A stretch of DNA of 64,000 bases from Arthrinium phaeospermum (lineage: Eukaryota > Ascomycota > Sordariomycetes > Amphisphaeriales > Apiosporaceae), in contig QYRS01000002.1 in NCBI GenBank assembly GCA_006503535.1, positions 5,022,001 to 5,086,000 of the forward strand. Reading direction: 5' to 3'. Position 1 is the stretch's first letter. Every line of letters begins with the position of its first letter. Of the stretch, positions 23,801 through 36,867 are shown in pieces. The translations under genes and the position numbers were made by a program. The notes beneath the pieces were generated by a model. It had not been told where the DNA came from and searched no databases. It saw only the letters and a program-made list of their open reading frames with translations.

Positions 23801-24511
23801 AAAATCGGGAAAAGGCGTTTAAATATATTATAATTATTAAAAATTAAATATAATTAAAAATCGATTTTTTTTATTATTAATTTATAACGTTAATAAGAAT
23901 AAATAAGGCGAAATAATTTTTTAAATTTATATTATTATAGCTTTTAATTAAATTTAAATTATTAAGGGTAAGGAATAAAAAACGGTATTTATTATAAAAT
24001 ATAGGCTATTTAAATAATTTATAATTTTATTTAAATTTATAACGTACCTTTTTATTTTTAAAATTATATTAATTTTATTTTATAATATTTTAAACGAATT
24101 TTATTCTATATATTTAAATAACGTTATTATTTTTTTAATACGTTAAAAAAATATTATAAATATATTAATAAAATCGTTCGTTAATTATAAATCGTAAAAT
24201 TTTAAATCGATATTAATAAAAACGAATTTATACTTTTTTAATAAAATATTTAAAGCTTATCGTCGACCGCTATAATTTTATAAATTAAAATAAAATTTAA
24301 ATTATTTTATTTAATAAATTTAAATTTATATTAAAAAAAAAAATAAAAAAATTATAACGTTTTTTAGGTTTATAAATTATTATTATAATTTATTATTAAA
24401 TATTTTAAAATAACGAAGCTTTTTATAAAATTTATAAAAGATATATTTTTTAAAATTATAAAATGTAAGTAAATTTTTTTCGATTTAATAAATATTTATT
24501 ATAACCTAATT

Positions 24512-24939
24512 TTTATAATATTTCGACCTTTATAACCGATATTTATAAAAATAGATATTTTAAATTAAATCGTTAAAAAAGTTTTATTTTAAAATTATAA
24601 TGGCGTATATATTTAATATTTTTTTTCGTTTAAATATTTAAAAAATTACGAAATATATAATAAAATTATTAATTATCGTTAAAAACTTTAAAAAATAACG
24701 CTTAAAATTATAAAATTTATAATATTTCGACCCTTTATAACCGATATTTATAAAATTATAAAATATTTTTAAATTAAATAAAAAGTTTTATTTTAAAATT
24801 ATAATGGCGTATAATATTTAATAATTTTTTTTTCGTTTAAATATTTAATTTAAAAATATAATTACGAAATATATATAAAAAATTAAATTAATTATCGTTA
24901 AAACTTTAAAAAAAAATAACGCTTAAAATTATAAAATTT
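24512..24939. repeat. Tandem repeat of about 205-220 bp inside the retrotransposon
   Basis: Two adjacent copies begin near 24512 and 24717. Both contain TATTTCGACC(C)TTTATAACCG, AAAATTATAATGGCGTATA and AACGCTTAAAATTATAAAA in the same order. They differ mainly by indels in A/T runs, not transitions, unlike the two LTRs. Confidence 0.8.
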
Positions 24940-27193
24940 CGATAATTTTAACGTCGTTATGAATTATAAAAATTTAAAATATTTTATAATTATAAAACGT
25001 TTATTAATATAAATAAAATAAGTTGAGTTTTTTTTTAATTTTAATTTTATTATTATATATAAACCGAAATAATATTAATTAATTAATATATTAAGCCGGT
25101 TTTAAAAAATAAGTTTAATAATTATAATAAAAACGTATTAATTATTAATATTAATAATTAACGTTTTTTAACGTTAAGTTTTTTAAAAATGTAAAACTTA
25201 TTAATATAATCGATAATAATAATAATAACGTTTTATTTTTAAAAAAATAATTAATATATTAATAAATTTAATTAATAATATTTATAAAACTTTTTTAAAA
25301 ATATTAAATATAATAAAAGTTATTAATTAAAAAAAACGATAATAATTAAAAGCTTTTTAAAAAATATTAATAAAAATATTTATTATATATTATAACACGA
25401 TATAAAAAAAGGTTTATTTTAAAAAGCGCTTTTTTATATCGCGAAATAAGTGGTTAATTTTTAATCTTTTATCGATATTATATTTTTAATATAATAAATT
25501 ACTTTAAATAAATAAAATATTAAACTTTATTTAATAATATATTTAATTTTAAATATATAAATATTATATAATATATAAAATTATTATATATTAACAAAAG
25601 AAAATTTTCTTATTAAATATTTTTTAATTTTTTATAATTTTTATTTATTTTAAGCGGAAAATAATTAAAATTTCGATTAATTATGTTACGAAATTTTTAT
25701 TTTATAAATAAATAATTAAATTTATAAATATATTTTATAATAATTGATAAATTAAGAAAAATATAATATTATATTCCGATAGTTTTTTTAAAAATTAATA
25801 ATTTTATTAATAGCTTTTTTTAACGTATTTAATTATTATATGATTTATTTAATAATATTATTACGATAAAAATGATTAATTTATATCCCTATTTTAAAAA
25901 TAATTAAATAAATAACTTAAAATAATATTATCGCTTTTATTAACTTATTATTTAAAAATAAACGAATAAATAAAAAATATTAATATTTATATAAAAGTAT
26001 ACCTATATATATATTAATTATTTTTAAAATAATTAATATAATTAATTATTTATAATAAAATTTATCGTAAATAACGCCGTATCGAAATCGATAAAACTTA
26101 TACTATTTTATATTAATTATTTTTATTATTTAAAAATAAATATCGAGCTTAAAAATTTAATGCCGTTAAAAATAATAACTAAATAAAAAAAAAACTATTT
26201 CACCGTAAATAATTTTAACGAACACTTTTAATTAATATTAAATTATTTATAATAATTTAAAAAATATAAAAATTTTAAACCGCGGCGATAAATAAAAACG
26301 ATTTTAATCGAATTTTAAAAAAAAATAATTAAATTTACTTAAATATTAAATTTATTAAAACTTTTAAACTATTTAAAAAATTTAATAATAAAAAAAAACT
26401 TTTTAAAATAAAAAAAATATATAAAAACGCTTATAAATTATATTATCGATAAAATCCCGTATTTTCCCGGTTTTTTATAATTCGCTATTAATAAAAACTT
26501 TCGATAATTTAATCCTTAAATAAATAAATAATAAATTTAAAAATAAAAACGTAATTATTTATTATAATAATATTAATAAAATCGTTTTAAAATCGAATTT
26601 AATAATATTATTAATAATCAAAACGGGTTAATATTTAATACTTTTTTAAATAACGATATTAACCCCTAAATTAAAAAAAACCAAGAACTTATATAATATT
26701 AAAATTAATTAAAAAAGTTTTATAACGTTAATTTAAACTTATTAAAGCCGTATATATATAAAAATATTTAAATAAAAAACGCGGAAAATAATTCGATATT
26801 AATATTAACGCCGATATTAAACTCGCCGTTATTTTTTTAAATAAAAAAATTACGAAAATTAAAACGGTACGAAAAAAAAAAAGTTAAAAATTAAAAAAAT
26901 AATAAATAATGAATTAACGAAATTACAAAAAAGATATATAATTTTATCGTCGTAAAAAAAATAATAAAAAATTTCTTATATAAATATTAAATTAATTAGA
27001 ATATTAATAATCGATAAAAAGATTAAAATAATAAAAAATAATAATATAATTAATCGGTTTAATAATTTAATAAAAAAACGCTTATACCTATAATAAAAAA
27101 TAAATAAAAAAATAAGGCATTATTTTTTTTTAAAAATCCCTTATTTAAACTTTATTATTTTCGAGATCGAAAACTTTTTTAATAACGAGTAAT

Positions 27194-27332
27194 TATTACG
27201 GCCTTATATCGATAATTTATATATTAAAACCTGTACGCCTTATATCGATATTTAAATAAAATTTCTATAATTCGATATTAGAAATTTTTTAATTCTTCGT
27301 ATAATAATATTAATATAAATTATACCCTCACA
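27194..27332. repeat. Right long terminal repeat
   Basis: 139 bp from TATTACGG to CCCTCACA. The part nearest the element is heavily RIPed, while the outer end keeps TTCTTCG and CCCTCACA where the left copy has T-only versions. Confidence 0.87.
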
Positions 27333-27337
27333 GAAAA

Positions 27338-27764
27338 CGAATCGTCGGCGGGGTCACAACAGTCCGAACCATCCACCACTACTGCTGCCGGTGCAACAAA
27401 CCAAGCCGCCGGGGGCCTCTTAGCAGCAGCATTCCGTTCCTTCTGTGCCACCGTAAAACACAGCAGCGACACCTCCCCCTTCCTCGCCGCTCTAGCCGAG
27501 CACGGCATCCACCCGCAGCGCGAGGGCCGCCAGCTGACGCTCTCGGAGACCATCGAACGAAGACTGGCGCCCAAGGCCCGCTGTTCGCCGAAAACGAGTC
27601 TGGATCAGGCGCCGTGGCTCGGGGATTTGGTGACGCGGTACCAAGGCGATTACGGCTTGTACCGGCGAGACGTCGACAGCGAGGGCAAGGTAAGTTTTCA
27701 GTGGACTGGGACAGATGAGGAGGCGAGGCGGGAGGCGGAGCGACGGATGGAAGAAAGGCGTTGA
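27338..27764 (+). pseudogene. 3' part of the interrupted F-box/ankyrin gene
   Basis: An open, normal-composition coding stretch starts immediately after the right LTR and ends at TGA 27762-27764. It reads ESSAGSQQSEPSTTTAAG, FRSFCATVKHSS, LAALAEHGIHPQREGRQLTL, DLVTRYQGDYGLYRRDVD and ends AERRMEERR. It has no start of its own, begins exactly at the insertion boundary and lies on the same strand as the 5' part, so I take it as the same gene. The join is off by one base from the last 5' codon, in keeping with the single-base breaks upstream. No domain is recognised in this tail. Confidence 0.68.
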
Positions 27765-28269
27765 GAGGGTTGACATTAGTTAGGGTCAATGATACCATAT
27801 TTGGTCCTTGATATCTCAATTACATGTAGGCATATATCTGACTAGGAAGTATATGCGAGGACACGAGATCAGGTGGGTGATAGGGGTAAATACCACATAA
27901 CCTTAGAATACATGCTTCCTATTCATTCCTTATTGTTGAGACTAGAAGACAGTGATCTGGGATTGCCTGAGCGAAGAAGCACAAGTTACATCAATCACCT
28001 TGATCTTTCGGGCACGACAGATGTAGCAGATCCCCGTTTCCTTGGAAAGTAGGAGTGTTCAGAATAAGAAGAAACCAGCATTGTAGCGACTCGTGCAATA
28101 CCATACGTTTGATATTGAAGAATCCAACATTCATTACTACCCAACATACCTCATGAGATTAATTACCCCCCGTTGCCTAGAAAGAACACCTAGCAAACCA
28201 GCCGTTCACATAACTCATCATAATAAAAAGAATCCCCAATTCACTTTTTCCCATTGCATCCCAACCACC
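27765..28269. other. Spacer, no gene seen
   Basis: About 500 bp between the F-box gene tail and the stop of the phospholipase D gene, holding both 3' flanks. No gene seen. Confidence 0.6.
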
Positions 28270-31212
28270 TCAAGTGTACACACTCTCGGTCACCGAATTG
28301 ACCTGCAACCCGACCTCGGCCATATTGTCGTCCCTGAGGAACTCGAGCGGCATCCAGACCAGGTGCCCCTTGATCTGGTCGAGCTTGCTGCGGACGTCCT
28401 CGGCCGGCAGGAACCGGTCGAAGATGTGGCCCGCCTTGACGCCCTTGGGCGGCAGGAAGTTGTCGTAGTCCTTGAACGTCTTGACGAAGTCGTCCGGGTC
28501 CGCGTGGAACAGGTGCCGGAAGATCTCCGTGTTCTTGGTCGCGTTGCGCGTCCACATGTCCCACAGCTCGTCGCTCAGCGGGTCCTCGACGAACTTGTAC
28601 GTCTCGTCCTGGTCCCAGTAGTCCTGCGGCGAGTTGTCCCCCGGCGGCTGCGCGTTGCGGTCGTTGGTCGCGTCCAGCTCCTGCGGCGGCAGCAGGCCCA
28701 TGTGCTCGCGCCAGAGGTACCGTCGCAGCGTCGCGGCGTGTCGGCCGACCTCTGTTTTCTTATATTAGCACGTGCTCTTCATTCTAGGGAACTTGGGGTA
28801 TACTTACGGCACTGCTGTCCATCCATGACACTGGGAATAAGGTCTGTGTCCTCCATGACAATACTCAATTCACTGTCGTGATGGCCCTCTTGCGAGCGAT
28901 CGTTCTAAGAAAAAGGGTCAGTCAGTATTCTGTTTCACAGAAAGTTTGGAGATGCGAAGTTGACTTACCAAGTTACTGGAACCGCACACCACGATGCGGT
29001 CGTCCACAATCAACAGCTTGCCGTGGATGTAGAGCTCCTCCTGGATCCAGTTCTCGACCTCCTCCTCGGGCTTGCCCTCCCAGCCCTCGGCGCTGACGGG
29101 GCCCTGGCCCGCCATGGCGTGGTGCGCGACGCTGTACGACGTGTTGGCGTGCTGCGAGTCGGCGCTGTTGCCGGCGGCCTCGAACTTGCGCTTCGCGTCC
29201 GTCAGGCGCTGCTGCTCCTCGGAGCTTGTCTCGTCGTTGTTGGACGTCTTGCCCATGTGCTCGTCCCGGCCGCCCTCGACGTCGACGACGCCGTGGATGC
29301 CCGAGCCCATGATCTCCTCGGCCTCGGCCCGCTGCACGTCCTGGTAGCTCACGCCCGACTCCTCCTCCTTCTTCTTCATGGCCGGCGTCTTGTTCAGGCG
29401 GTCGTACGAGCGCAGGTTGAAGAAGAAGATGTGCTGCGTCGGGTCCACGCCCTCCTTCCGGATCTGCTCAAAGATGGAGTGCTCGCCGCGGCAGATCGAC
29501 TTGTACTGGTAGTCCATGATGGCTCTTGTTCCGGTGGCGGCATCGTCTCGGAGGTCGCCTGCGAATCCGGGAATGGCCGGGATGAGGATGATGACTCGGA
29601 ACTTGCGGTTCTCCTTGCCAGCCCTCACGCAAGCCTCGACAATGGACCGTCCTATTGTGTTGTGGATAGGCGACTGTTGGTCTCCAGTAGCCGTGATGAA
29701 GAACTGGTTCTCGATATACACGAAGTGCTCGGCTTTCCGGATGATCTCAGAGTAGGCGTTTTGAATGCTGTGGTCCCTCAAGATACCGCTCGACCAATCG
29801 GCACTGGACCGGACGATCTGGGCGTGGATAGTTCCGCGGTTTGCGAGCTTCTTCGTCTCCAAAGGCGACAAGGGGTGGGTGATGTACTCTCCCACAGGGT
29901 GCTTGGGCCGTTGCACACCGACCAGATCCTCGTCGTCTCCCAGCCTGCCCTGGAGCTGCATCCAGTCGAACCGATCGTCGCGCTTGTACTTGTCTCGCTT
30001 GACAAAGTTCCAGCGCAGTACAAAGTGCTCGGCTATGTCGTACACACAGGGTCCGATGACACCCATAGCCACGTCGTGCCACGGCATACGGCCGTAGTCA
30101 GCCTTGCTCAGCTCGTTTGCCTTCCAGTCTTGGACCTTCTGGAAGTCCATGATACGGTTGTTGTTGAAGTCCTGGCCGGGCCATACCTCGTTTGACACAC
30201 CCTACAGCGCATCACGATATCAGTGCATGTCCAGGAGAGAGAACTCACGCTCATGGCGCGGGAAACCTACCTCAGGGTGCGCATCGGCAAGGTTGTGTTG
30301 GTGGGCGTCCCATCGGCCAAAGCACAGATCCAGACCGCCGATGAAGGCCATCTCGTAATCAATCACGATGAACTTCTCGTGGTGGGCCCAGTAAAAAGTC
30401 ATGTCGCCTCCGTTCTCGAGCACGTTGTGGTCGGGATGGCGCATCACCTTGATGTTGCCGTAGCCGGGGGTGCCCTCAGGGCACAGGGCCTGCAAAGCAT
30501 GCTTGGTGTGTTCCGAGTTGCAGGTCAGAGCGGCCTCGACCTCGCGGTACACAATGATGAAGATCTTGACGCCGGCCTCGGCACGCCTCTTCAAGACCTG
30601 GTCCAGGCGCCACTCCTGGTTGACGTAGGGCGGGCGCCGGAGGAACAGCTCGGGCGATAGCCACCAATCGGCAATGTAGATGGTCTCCTTGGCTTCCTCC
30701 AGGGCCATTGACACAGCCTGTGGTGTTTTGTGAGCAAGGGAAACAAACAGTCGCCGGAAATGCGTTTGGGGGCTATTCTTACCCAGTAGTAGTTCAGTCC
30801 GTCGACATACCACTTGATCATGTTCCCGTCGTGCTCGGGGAAATATGACTTGAAGCGGTGCTGTTCGCGTATGTTGTCCCTCTTGGCGTCGGTGGCCTTC
30901 TCATGCTCCTCATCGTGGCGATGTTCAGGGTTGAACTGCACAAGAGATTCATGAGTATTGGGGACGGGCTACGCAAAGCTCGATATCACATTTTCAACTT
31001 ACCAGGTTTCCGAATTTACCAATTTGGTGCCTAGCAAGTCGAGGTCAGCTCAAATATTTCCTCGTCAGTGTAAGTGGGTGGGATTCGAACTTCTTGTGGA
31101 TGAGCGCGACCTTGGCGTCGTGCAATTTGGTATCCTTGAGTTTCTCCTTCAATCCCTTCATCTTGTCGCCGAAGCTCTTCTTCTCGCCATTGGCTTCCTC
31201 AGGATTGGTCAT
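28270..31212 (-). CDS. Phospholipase D (two HKD motifs)
   Basis: Seven exons on the minus strand: 31212-31091, 31030-31003, 30935-30783, 30717-30271, 30201-28969, 28904-28808, 28751-28270. They sum to 854 codons (853 residues) in frame. Two catalytic HxKxxxxD motifs are present: HHEKFIVIDYEMAFIGGLDL and HGKLLIVDDRIVVCGSSN. Other PLD blocks are IYIADWWLSPELFLRRPP, NNRIMDFQ and YIENQFFI. It hydrolyses phosphatidylcholine to phosphatidic acid in membrane traffic and lipid signalling. No PX or PH domain precedes the first catalytic half, as in the shorter fungal and plant-like PLDs. The first intron needs the donor GTTCGA at 31090, which is weak, but it is the only choice that keeps phase (IHKK to HQIGKFGNL). 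The ATG at 31212 follows a GTG-only upstream extension. Confidence 0.93.
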
Positions 31213-32785
31213 GGCGCCGGATGATGATGGGCCCACCGGGTAGGATTAAGAATGCAAGTAAGTAAGCAGATAGGGTATACGCTTCAAGAAGTGGAAGAGG
31301 ACGATGGGCCGCGGACCGGCTTCCGTTGTGAATGACAAATGCACACACACTTGGCAAGTAACCTCACAGTCAAAGCAGAGTCGAGCGGGTTAGATGGTGG
31401 AAGGAAGAAACATCAAGGTGTGTATTGCAGTACGGGTATCATATGGAGGGGGAAAGTAAGTAAATACGGTCCACCGCGGTGTGAATGCAATCTTATGTAC
31501 AAAATCCGATTCCAGGGCAGGGGAAAGAAAACAAGGGCGTTGGTGATAGGTAGGACATCCCGGCAAAGCTTGCTTGCTTGCATGTACCACCACCAGTTCA
31601 GACGAGCGTCGTCATAGGTGCTCACCCAGCAGGTTTGCGACGGCCGAACTGATCGCAGAGAGGAAAATGCCAAGCCAGTGCCGGGATCCGGTGGGTAAGC
31701 CTGGAGAAATAAGAGGAGTGTCAGACCACGCCCTCGGTGGTTTATATCAGGTCGGGATTGGTCGCACCTCGTCCAGTCGGGGCCCAGCAATCTGCGGCCT
31801 GCCAATGCAAGTCAAAAGATTCGATCGACAGCTGATGCGATGCTGCTTCACGATATGCAAGGCGGCACGAGATGCTGCTGCGGAACTGACTTTCGGCTGA
31901 AGAGGGGTAGTTTTCCACTACTTCGGTTGGTTTGCAGTCTCTTCCAGGGGGCTAGACGCTTAGCCAACCCCCCGCTACGCAGCAATTGTCGGTGCTGAAC
32001 TGTCCTTTTATCTGGGTTCATCCGCTGCGGGGTTGTCGCATCACGCCTTATTTGCATGAATTGATCGATTCAGAGTATATTCGTGCTTACATCTTGAATA
32101 ATACCTGAGAGACTTCTTTCCTTGCCATTGACTACAAAGTCTAAGCTCATAGCATGCTATGTACAATGCAATGCTACGTCGGACCATGGCTGGAATCGGT
32201 CCTTGGAAGATTGCAGCTTGCGCCAGGGGGATAGTCTTGCAACCTGCATGCGGATGAAAGTGGGCTGAGACTCGCTGACGTCACCGAACCCGTTCTAGGT
32301 TGTTGAGAAACGCGTCCTGGTTGTTACTTATCGCAGGCAAGCTTGACAGAGCATCGGCACCATCCGTCGCTTTAGACGTTTCAAACAAGTGAGAGGTGCT
32401 GTTTCCCTGCTGATAATCATATTAACGCCCCGCAATGAGGCTGGAGCCAGAACTAAAGCCCATGTTTTGCGAAATTCCATGTCGCGTGCCCATTGAGTTT
32501 GTGCTGTCCTCTCCAACTACAATTGATGTTGTTCTCCACCAGAGCTCTCCTGGCCTCTGCCTAAAGAATATACCGTACCAGCACGTCTTTGATTATCCCA
32601 CTTACTCCAGATTATGACAGTGGAATAAACGAACACTGCTGTAATAATGTTCTGTAGAACTGCTTGTTCTTCAGGAGACATGGCCAGTGTATTCTCGCAG
32701 GGGCTTGCTGCGTATGTACTTCCTTTACCTTAGGCTCCATGCTAAGAATAGGCAACCTTGGCTATATGCGATTTCGATCTCGCCG
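31213..32785. other. 1.6 kb upstream of phospholipase D, no gene seen
   Basis: Upstream/leader DNA of the PLD gene and 3' flank of the amidase gene, which points the same way. Short frames only. Normal composition. Confidence 0.55.
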
Positions 32786-34815
32786 CTAAGCCATCGATGA
32801 GGATGACTGGAATACAGGCATTCCCAGAGGCTGGGGTGTAGTCTCCAAAGCTGGAGGGACGGTGGTTGGTAAGCCTGCTTCTTTCAAGATGGCTTCCAAC
32901 GCAGCCAGTACTTTCTCGTCGTTGTACCTGTGATACATGTTAGCACAGAGTAGTCACAATTCTCACTCAATAGTCGTTGAGAGGCTTACCTGCGCCCGAC
33001 GAGCTGTAGAGAGATGGGAGCTCCTTTATAGCCTTCGGCTCCGTGCTCCTTCCATTGAGACCAGTTGTACTCGTCCGCATCGTTCCGAGGGGTGTAAGTT
33101 CCCGGACCTATCGACTCTCGGTGTCAGCATTCACCTTTCTTGGAGTGAAGGATATCCCGAAAGGGTATCATGGAAATTTCTCAAATGAGCGGTTATTCCA
33201 CCCCTTAAGAGCCATTGGGATACTGGAATAAACACCGAAAGTCGCTTACCAGCTCCGTCCTTATCGACGCTGACATGGTCTTTGACGGGAAACGCGACGG
33301 CCGGATAGTCGAGCAGGTTCCATTGAGAAGTGTAGCCCCAGTATCGCGCCGAGTTGAGCTTGGGAGCGACGCCGGGCCCGGCCGGACAGAGGATCACGTC
33401 GACGTCCGCCCTCGTGTTCCATAGCTCGGCGTACATCTGTCGGTACTCGTCTCTCTCCGCACAAGCTGACCACAAAGAGGCCACATCGTGCTTCTTGACA
33501 TGGGGGTTGTCCTTGATTATCCACTCGGACAGCGGCCGCCAGGGCTCACCGGATGCGTTGATGGCCTCGGATGTCTGGGCTCCTCCATCGGCGAAGTAGA
33601 GCCCTGCCTGCGAGGTTGTCAGTGGGTTCGAGCACCAAAAGTACTACGGGGAAGCGAGCCTTACAATGATAGACCAGGCTCGATCGTGGTCTTGCGGGGC
33701 CCAATCAACGACATCGATGTTCTGGCTCTTGTTCAGTTTCATGACGATGTCGTTCAGTGCCCTTGTGATGGGCGGATGAGGCTTGACGACTCCATCATCC
33801 CACATGACCGCGACTTTCAGTCTTTTCTCGTTGAAAAGGCCGCTGGTGTCTTTCCAGTCCATGGCCACCAGATCTGGTGACTTCAGCCACGGTTTGGCAT
33901 CAACAACTGTTTTCATAAAGAGTTTGGCCCCCGCGAGGCTCGTCGAAAGTGGACCAATCGTTCCCAGAATGGACTCGCATCCCGCCATGGGAGCGGACCA
34001 TCCCAGGACAGGTAACCTTCCCGAGGTAGGCTTGAAACCGAAGACGCCGTTGTTGGCCGCAGGTGAGCGTATGGAACCGCCAATGTCGGTGCCGATTCCG
34101 AGGACGGATCCTCTCAAGCCAACCAGAGCGCCCTCTCCGCCCGAAGAGCCACCGGCTGTGAGCGTTTGATTAAAGGGGTTGGCAGTGACCCTTCAGCAAC
34201 TTTGGTCAGCTGATCGCCTTGCGACATGACATTTTTTCCATGAAGATACAGCCAAGAAAAGATAACTTACCCGTATAGGTTGCTACTGGTCTCCAAGTGC
34301 ATGATAGTCTGCGGCTCCGTGGTTCGCGCATGGAAGACGGCCCCAGCATCCCAGAGTATCTGCAACAGCAGCGCGTCTTCCTCCGCGACACGGCCAACCC
34401 AGGACACGAAACCAGCGTTCAGGTCCAGCCCCTTCATAGCGACATGCTCCTTGACGCTGATGGGGACCCCGTGAAGAGGCCCAATCGGCTTGCCGTGCTT
34501 GAGAAAGTAAGCGTCCAGCTCTTTGGCTCGCTGCATGGCTCGGTCGGGCAGTAGCTCGGTGATGCAGTTCACCACACCTTGGGCCCCTGCGGCGCGGCGT
34601 AGGAACGCACCAATAATGCATTCGGCGCTCGGGTGCCCCATCGCGAGAGCCCCAGCAAGGTCCTCAGCGTTGTGGTTGGTCATGGTGAGCTCCTCGTGGG
34701 TGAGGTCTTCGGGCCTCGTCCACTTGGCAATGGAGGCATCCCGGTGCCGTCGACGATCCTCGGCGACCTCCTGCCATGTGGCTCCGCCAGCGATGGTCTT
34801 TCGGACGTCCGACAT
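32786..34815 (-). CDS. Amidase (amidase-signature family)
   Basis: Five exons on the minus strand: 34815-34271, 34190-33665, 33607-33250, 33107-32990, 32927-32786, giving 563 codons (562 residues) in frame. The signature is complete: the catalytic Lys in GVPISVKEHVAMKG, then TAGGSSGGEGALVGLRGS with the cis-Ser, and GIGTDIGGSIRSPAANNG with the nucleophile Ser, so the Ser-Ser-Lys triad is intact. The C-terminal GAPISLQLVGRRYNDEKVL is the usual AS-family end. Such enzymes release ammonia from amides such as acetamide, indoleacetamide or fatty amides; the substrate cannot be told from sequence. No signal peptide is seen, so it is probably cytosolic. It stands alone without transporter or pathway neighbours. 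Confidence 0.95.
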
Positions 34816-36867
34816 GATGTGCCAAAAGATTGGACTTGGACGACTGTTACAGTAGAGAAATATTCTCAAAGAATATGTCGATGATTACGGTTCCGGATTA
34901 AAGGGAGGTTTTCAACGGATTACTTTCCTGGCGTAATCGGGAGTAAGTGGAATAATCAAAGGTTAGATGCTATGTTAGTGAGCAAAGTAGAGGTCATTCC
35001 AGCGGTCGCTTGCCACTAGATCATGCCGTACTTGTACAAGTTGAATAAGGGGGATAACCAACCGTCCTACCCCTCATATTATCGCTCTGTCCTTGCACCA
35101 ACACGCGTCCATCAATAGCAAACACGGGCGGGGGACTCGGTATTTGTGGCTTCCTGTTGCTCATGCGCTATCCGATAATGTGGTTCGCACTGTCTGTCGC
35201 TGCTTCCTTTCTTATCATGCAGACCTACTTGCGTCTTGGGTGTCGGAACTGGAATGCACGGCACACTCGAACTGCAGTATGTGATAGCTATCAGCTTACG
35301 TACATACATGATTGGTTGCATTGGATATGCGGATATAGTGGACCTAATCGCCGGCATCTACGCCGGGGCCGCGCTCCGGTTCCTACCTATAGGGTGAGAC
35401 TGCGCTCCAGCATATCATTGGAATATCTCAGTTTCCGTAAAAGTCGGTATGCGAAGGAATGGTCGAGGGGAATACCAAATTCGTGTGGCCATTTCAATAA
35501 CCTTGTAGGTAGATCAGTGCTCCTTTGGCCCGAGGTCTTGGAATTGATGATCTACATTGACATAGCGCAATAGTGTGAGTGTATGAGTGACCGTGATGCA
35601 ATTCGTCGTCCTTGCGCAGGGGTGATGGGTCTATTACCTGGCACATGACTTGACGAACATCACATCGTGTTATGATCTTGATCAGCACCCAATACCCCTT
35701 TGGCCTTTCCGGCCACGGCGAGAGGGCCATAGACACGTATAATGGCCACGATTTGATATCGAAGACGAACAGAAACCGACGATACCCGGCCAAGAGATTG
35801 AAGGATATCAGTGCAAGCCATGTCAAGCCTGTCCTATGTAGCTACAACCCGGCCTGTCTACCATACATGCAAAGTCGAACAACGAGGAACCAAATTCCTG
35901 GGACCTAGCCTGATCACACTGTCCAAAGCTCAAATGTAGTTTGTCTCCGTGTCCATCTTGGCCCTATTCCCCTCCCCACCAAGCGAAAGGCGCACATCCG
36001 GAGGCTTGGTGGGTTACGTGGTAGCCCAAACCCGGTGCGTTGGTATCAACTATGCCTCGACCACTGCAAGGCTGTGCGACCTCATAGCTCGTCTTTTTGA
36101 CACCTCGATATAAGTCTGCATCTGTCTAGATCATTTATACAGATACAAGAAATACTATGCTTTGCCGAGGACACAGCGAACAAGCTCTTCCAGGCTCTGG
36201 CTCGTCGTCACGGAACCTCTAATGTTTCACTGTCATATGTTTTACGCCTTCAGCCCTAAGTACGGTCGTCCTCGAATGGATGTCTAGTCCTTACGTGATA
36301 TGTGTACTGATGCCAGTTGGACAAAACCTTCCAGTGAGACCCAATAGCTGCCGCTTAAACTGTTCGACCCTTGTGGTGAGATGGATCGTGAATGCTTGAT
36401 ATACAGTTGTGTGATGAATCGGGACGATATTCAAAGGGGGCCAAACGCCGGGCAAGTGAGGGCGATCCCTGACATATTTCCCGCCGGTTGGACTCGGCGC
36501 TGGGAGGATATATGGCTTCGCCAAGTACAGAGACATACGCAATCAAAGCCATGGAGGGCCCTCCCATTGATATAAGAATATAGATCCACGCCATTGGTAA
36601 GAGGTCCGTAGCAGCGATTATTGTAGGAACACACCAGCAGCATGCGCTTGTGAATGCCTTTATCGAAGCCCGGCACAGGGAAGTCTTGTATTCCTATATT
36701 CCCAACTGTCGCCAAAGCTGCATGCGCCACATATGGTGGTGCTATGCGTAATGTGAGCGACTATCAAGGGGTCCCAGAAGGATGCAGCAATAGGCATGTA
36801 ACTCATAATTTTGGGTATCAGCATGTTGACCAAAACCGACGTCATGAAGGATCGCGGTCGATCTCTA
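34816..36867. other. 2 kb spacer, no gene seen
   Basis: Upstream of the amidase and downstream of FIP1 (both minus strand). Several frames of 60-140 codons exist, but none has a motif, a consistent intron pattern or coding-like base use. No tRNA or other RNA was recognised. Confidence 0.5.

Larger units (their letters stand above)
20741..27332. mobile_element. RIP-degraded LTR retrotransposon (about 6.6 kb)
   Basis: The block is almost wholly A/T with residual CG. CpA and TpG are nearly absent, TpA is abundant and CpG is kept, which is the RIP pattern of CpA to TpA change on both strands. It is bounded by direct repeats of 138 and 139 bp starting TGTCACGG (right copy TATTACGG) and ending CCCTCACA (left copy TTTTTATA), i.e. 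TG...CA ends. The flanks GAAAG (20736-20740) and GAAAA (27333-27337) are a likely 5-bp target duplication with one G/A change. No open frame survives, so gag/pol cannot be read; length and ends suit a Ty3/Gypsy or Copia element, with the TGTCACGGCC start favouring Gypsy. Orientation is not determined. Confidence 0.87.

Noticed and set aside
20879..27193. Centromeric or mitochondrial-type AT-rich DNA
   Set aside because: The LTR ends, a probable target duplication, transition-only differences and CpA loss explain it as a RIPed retrotransposon.
31081..31100. GTTCGAATCCC-like T-loop, possible tRNA on the minus strand
   Set aside because: The flanking bases do not pair as a T-arm and the sequence is inside the phospholipase D exon/intron border.
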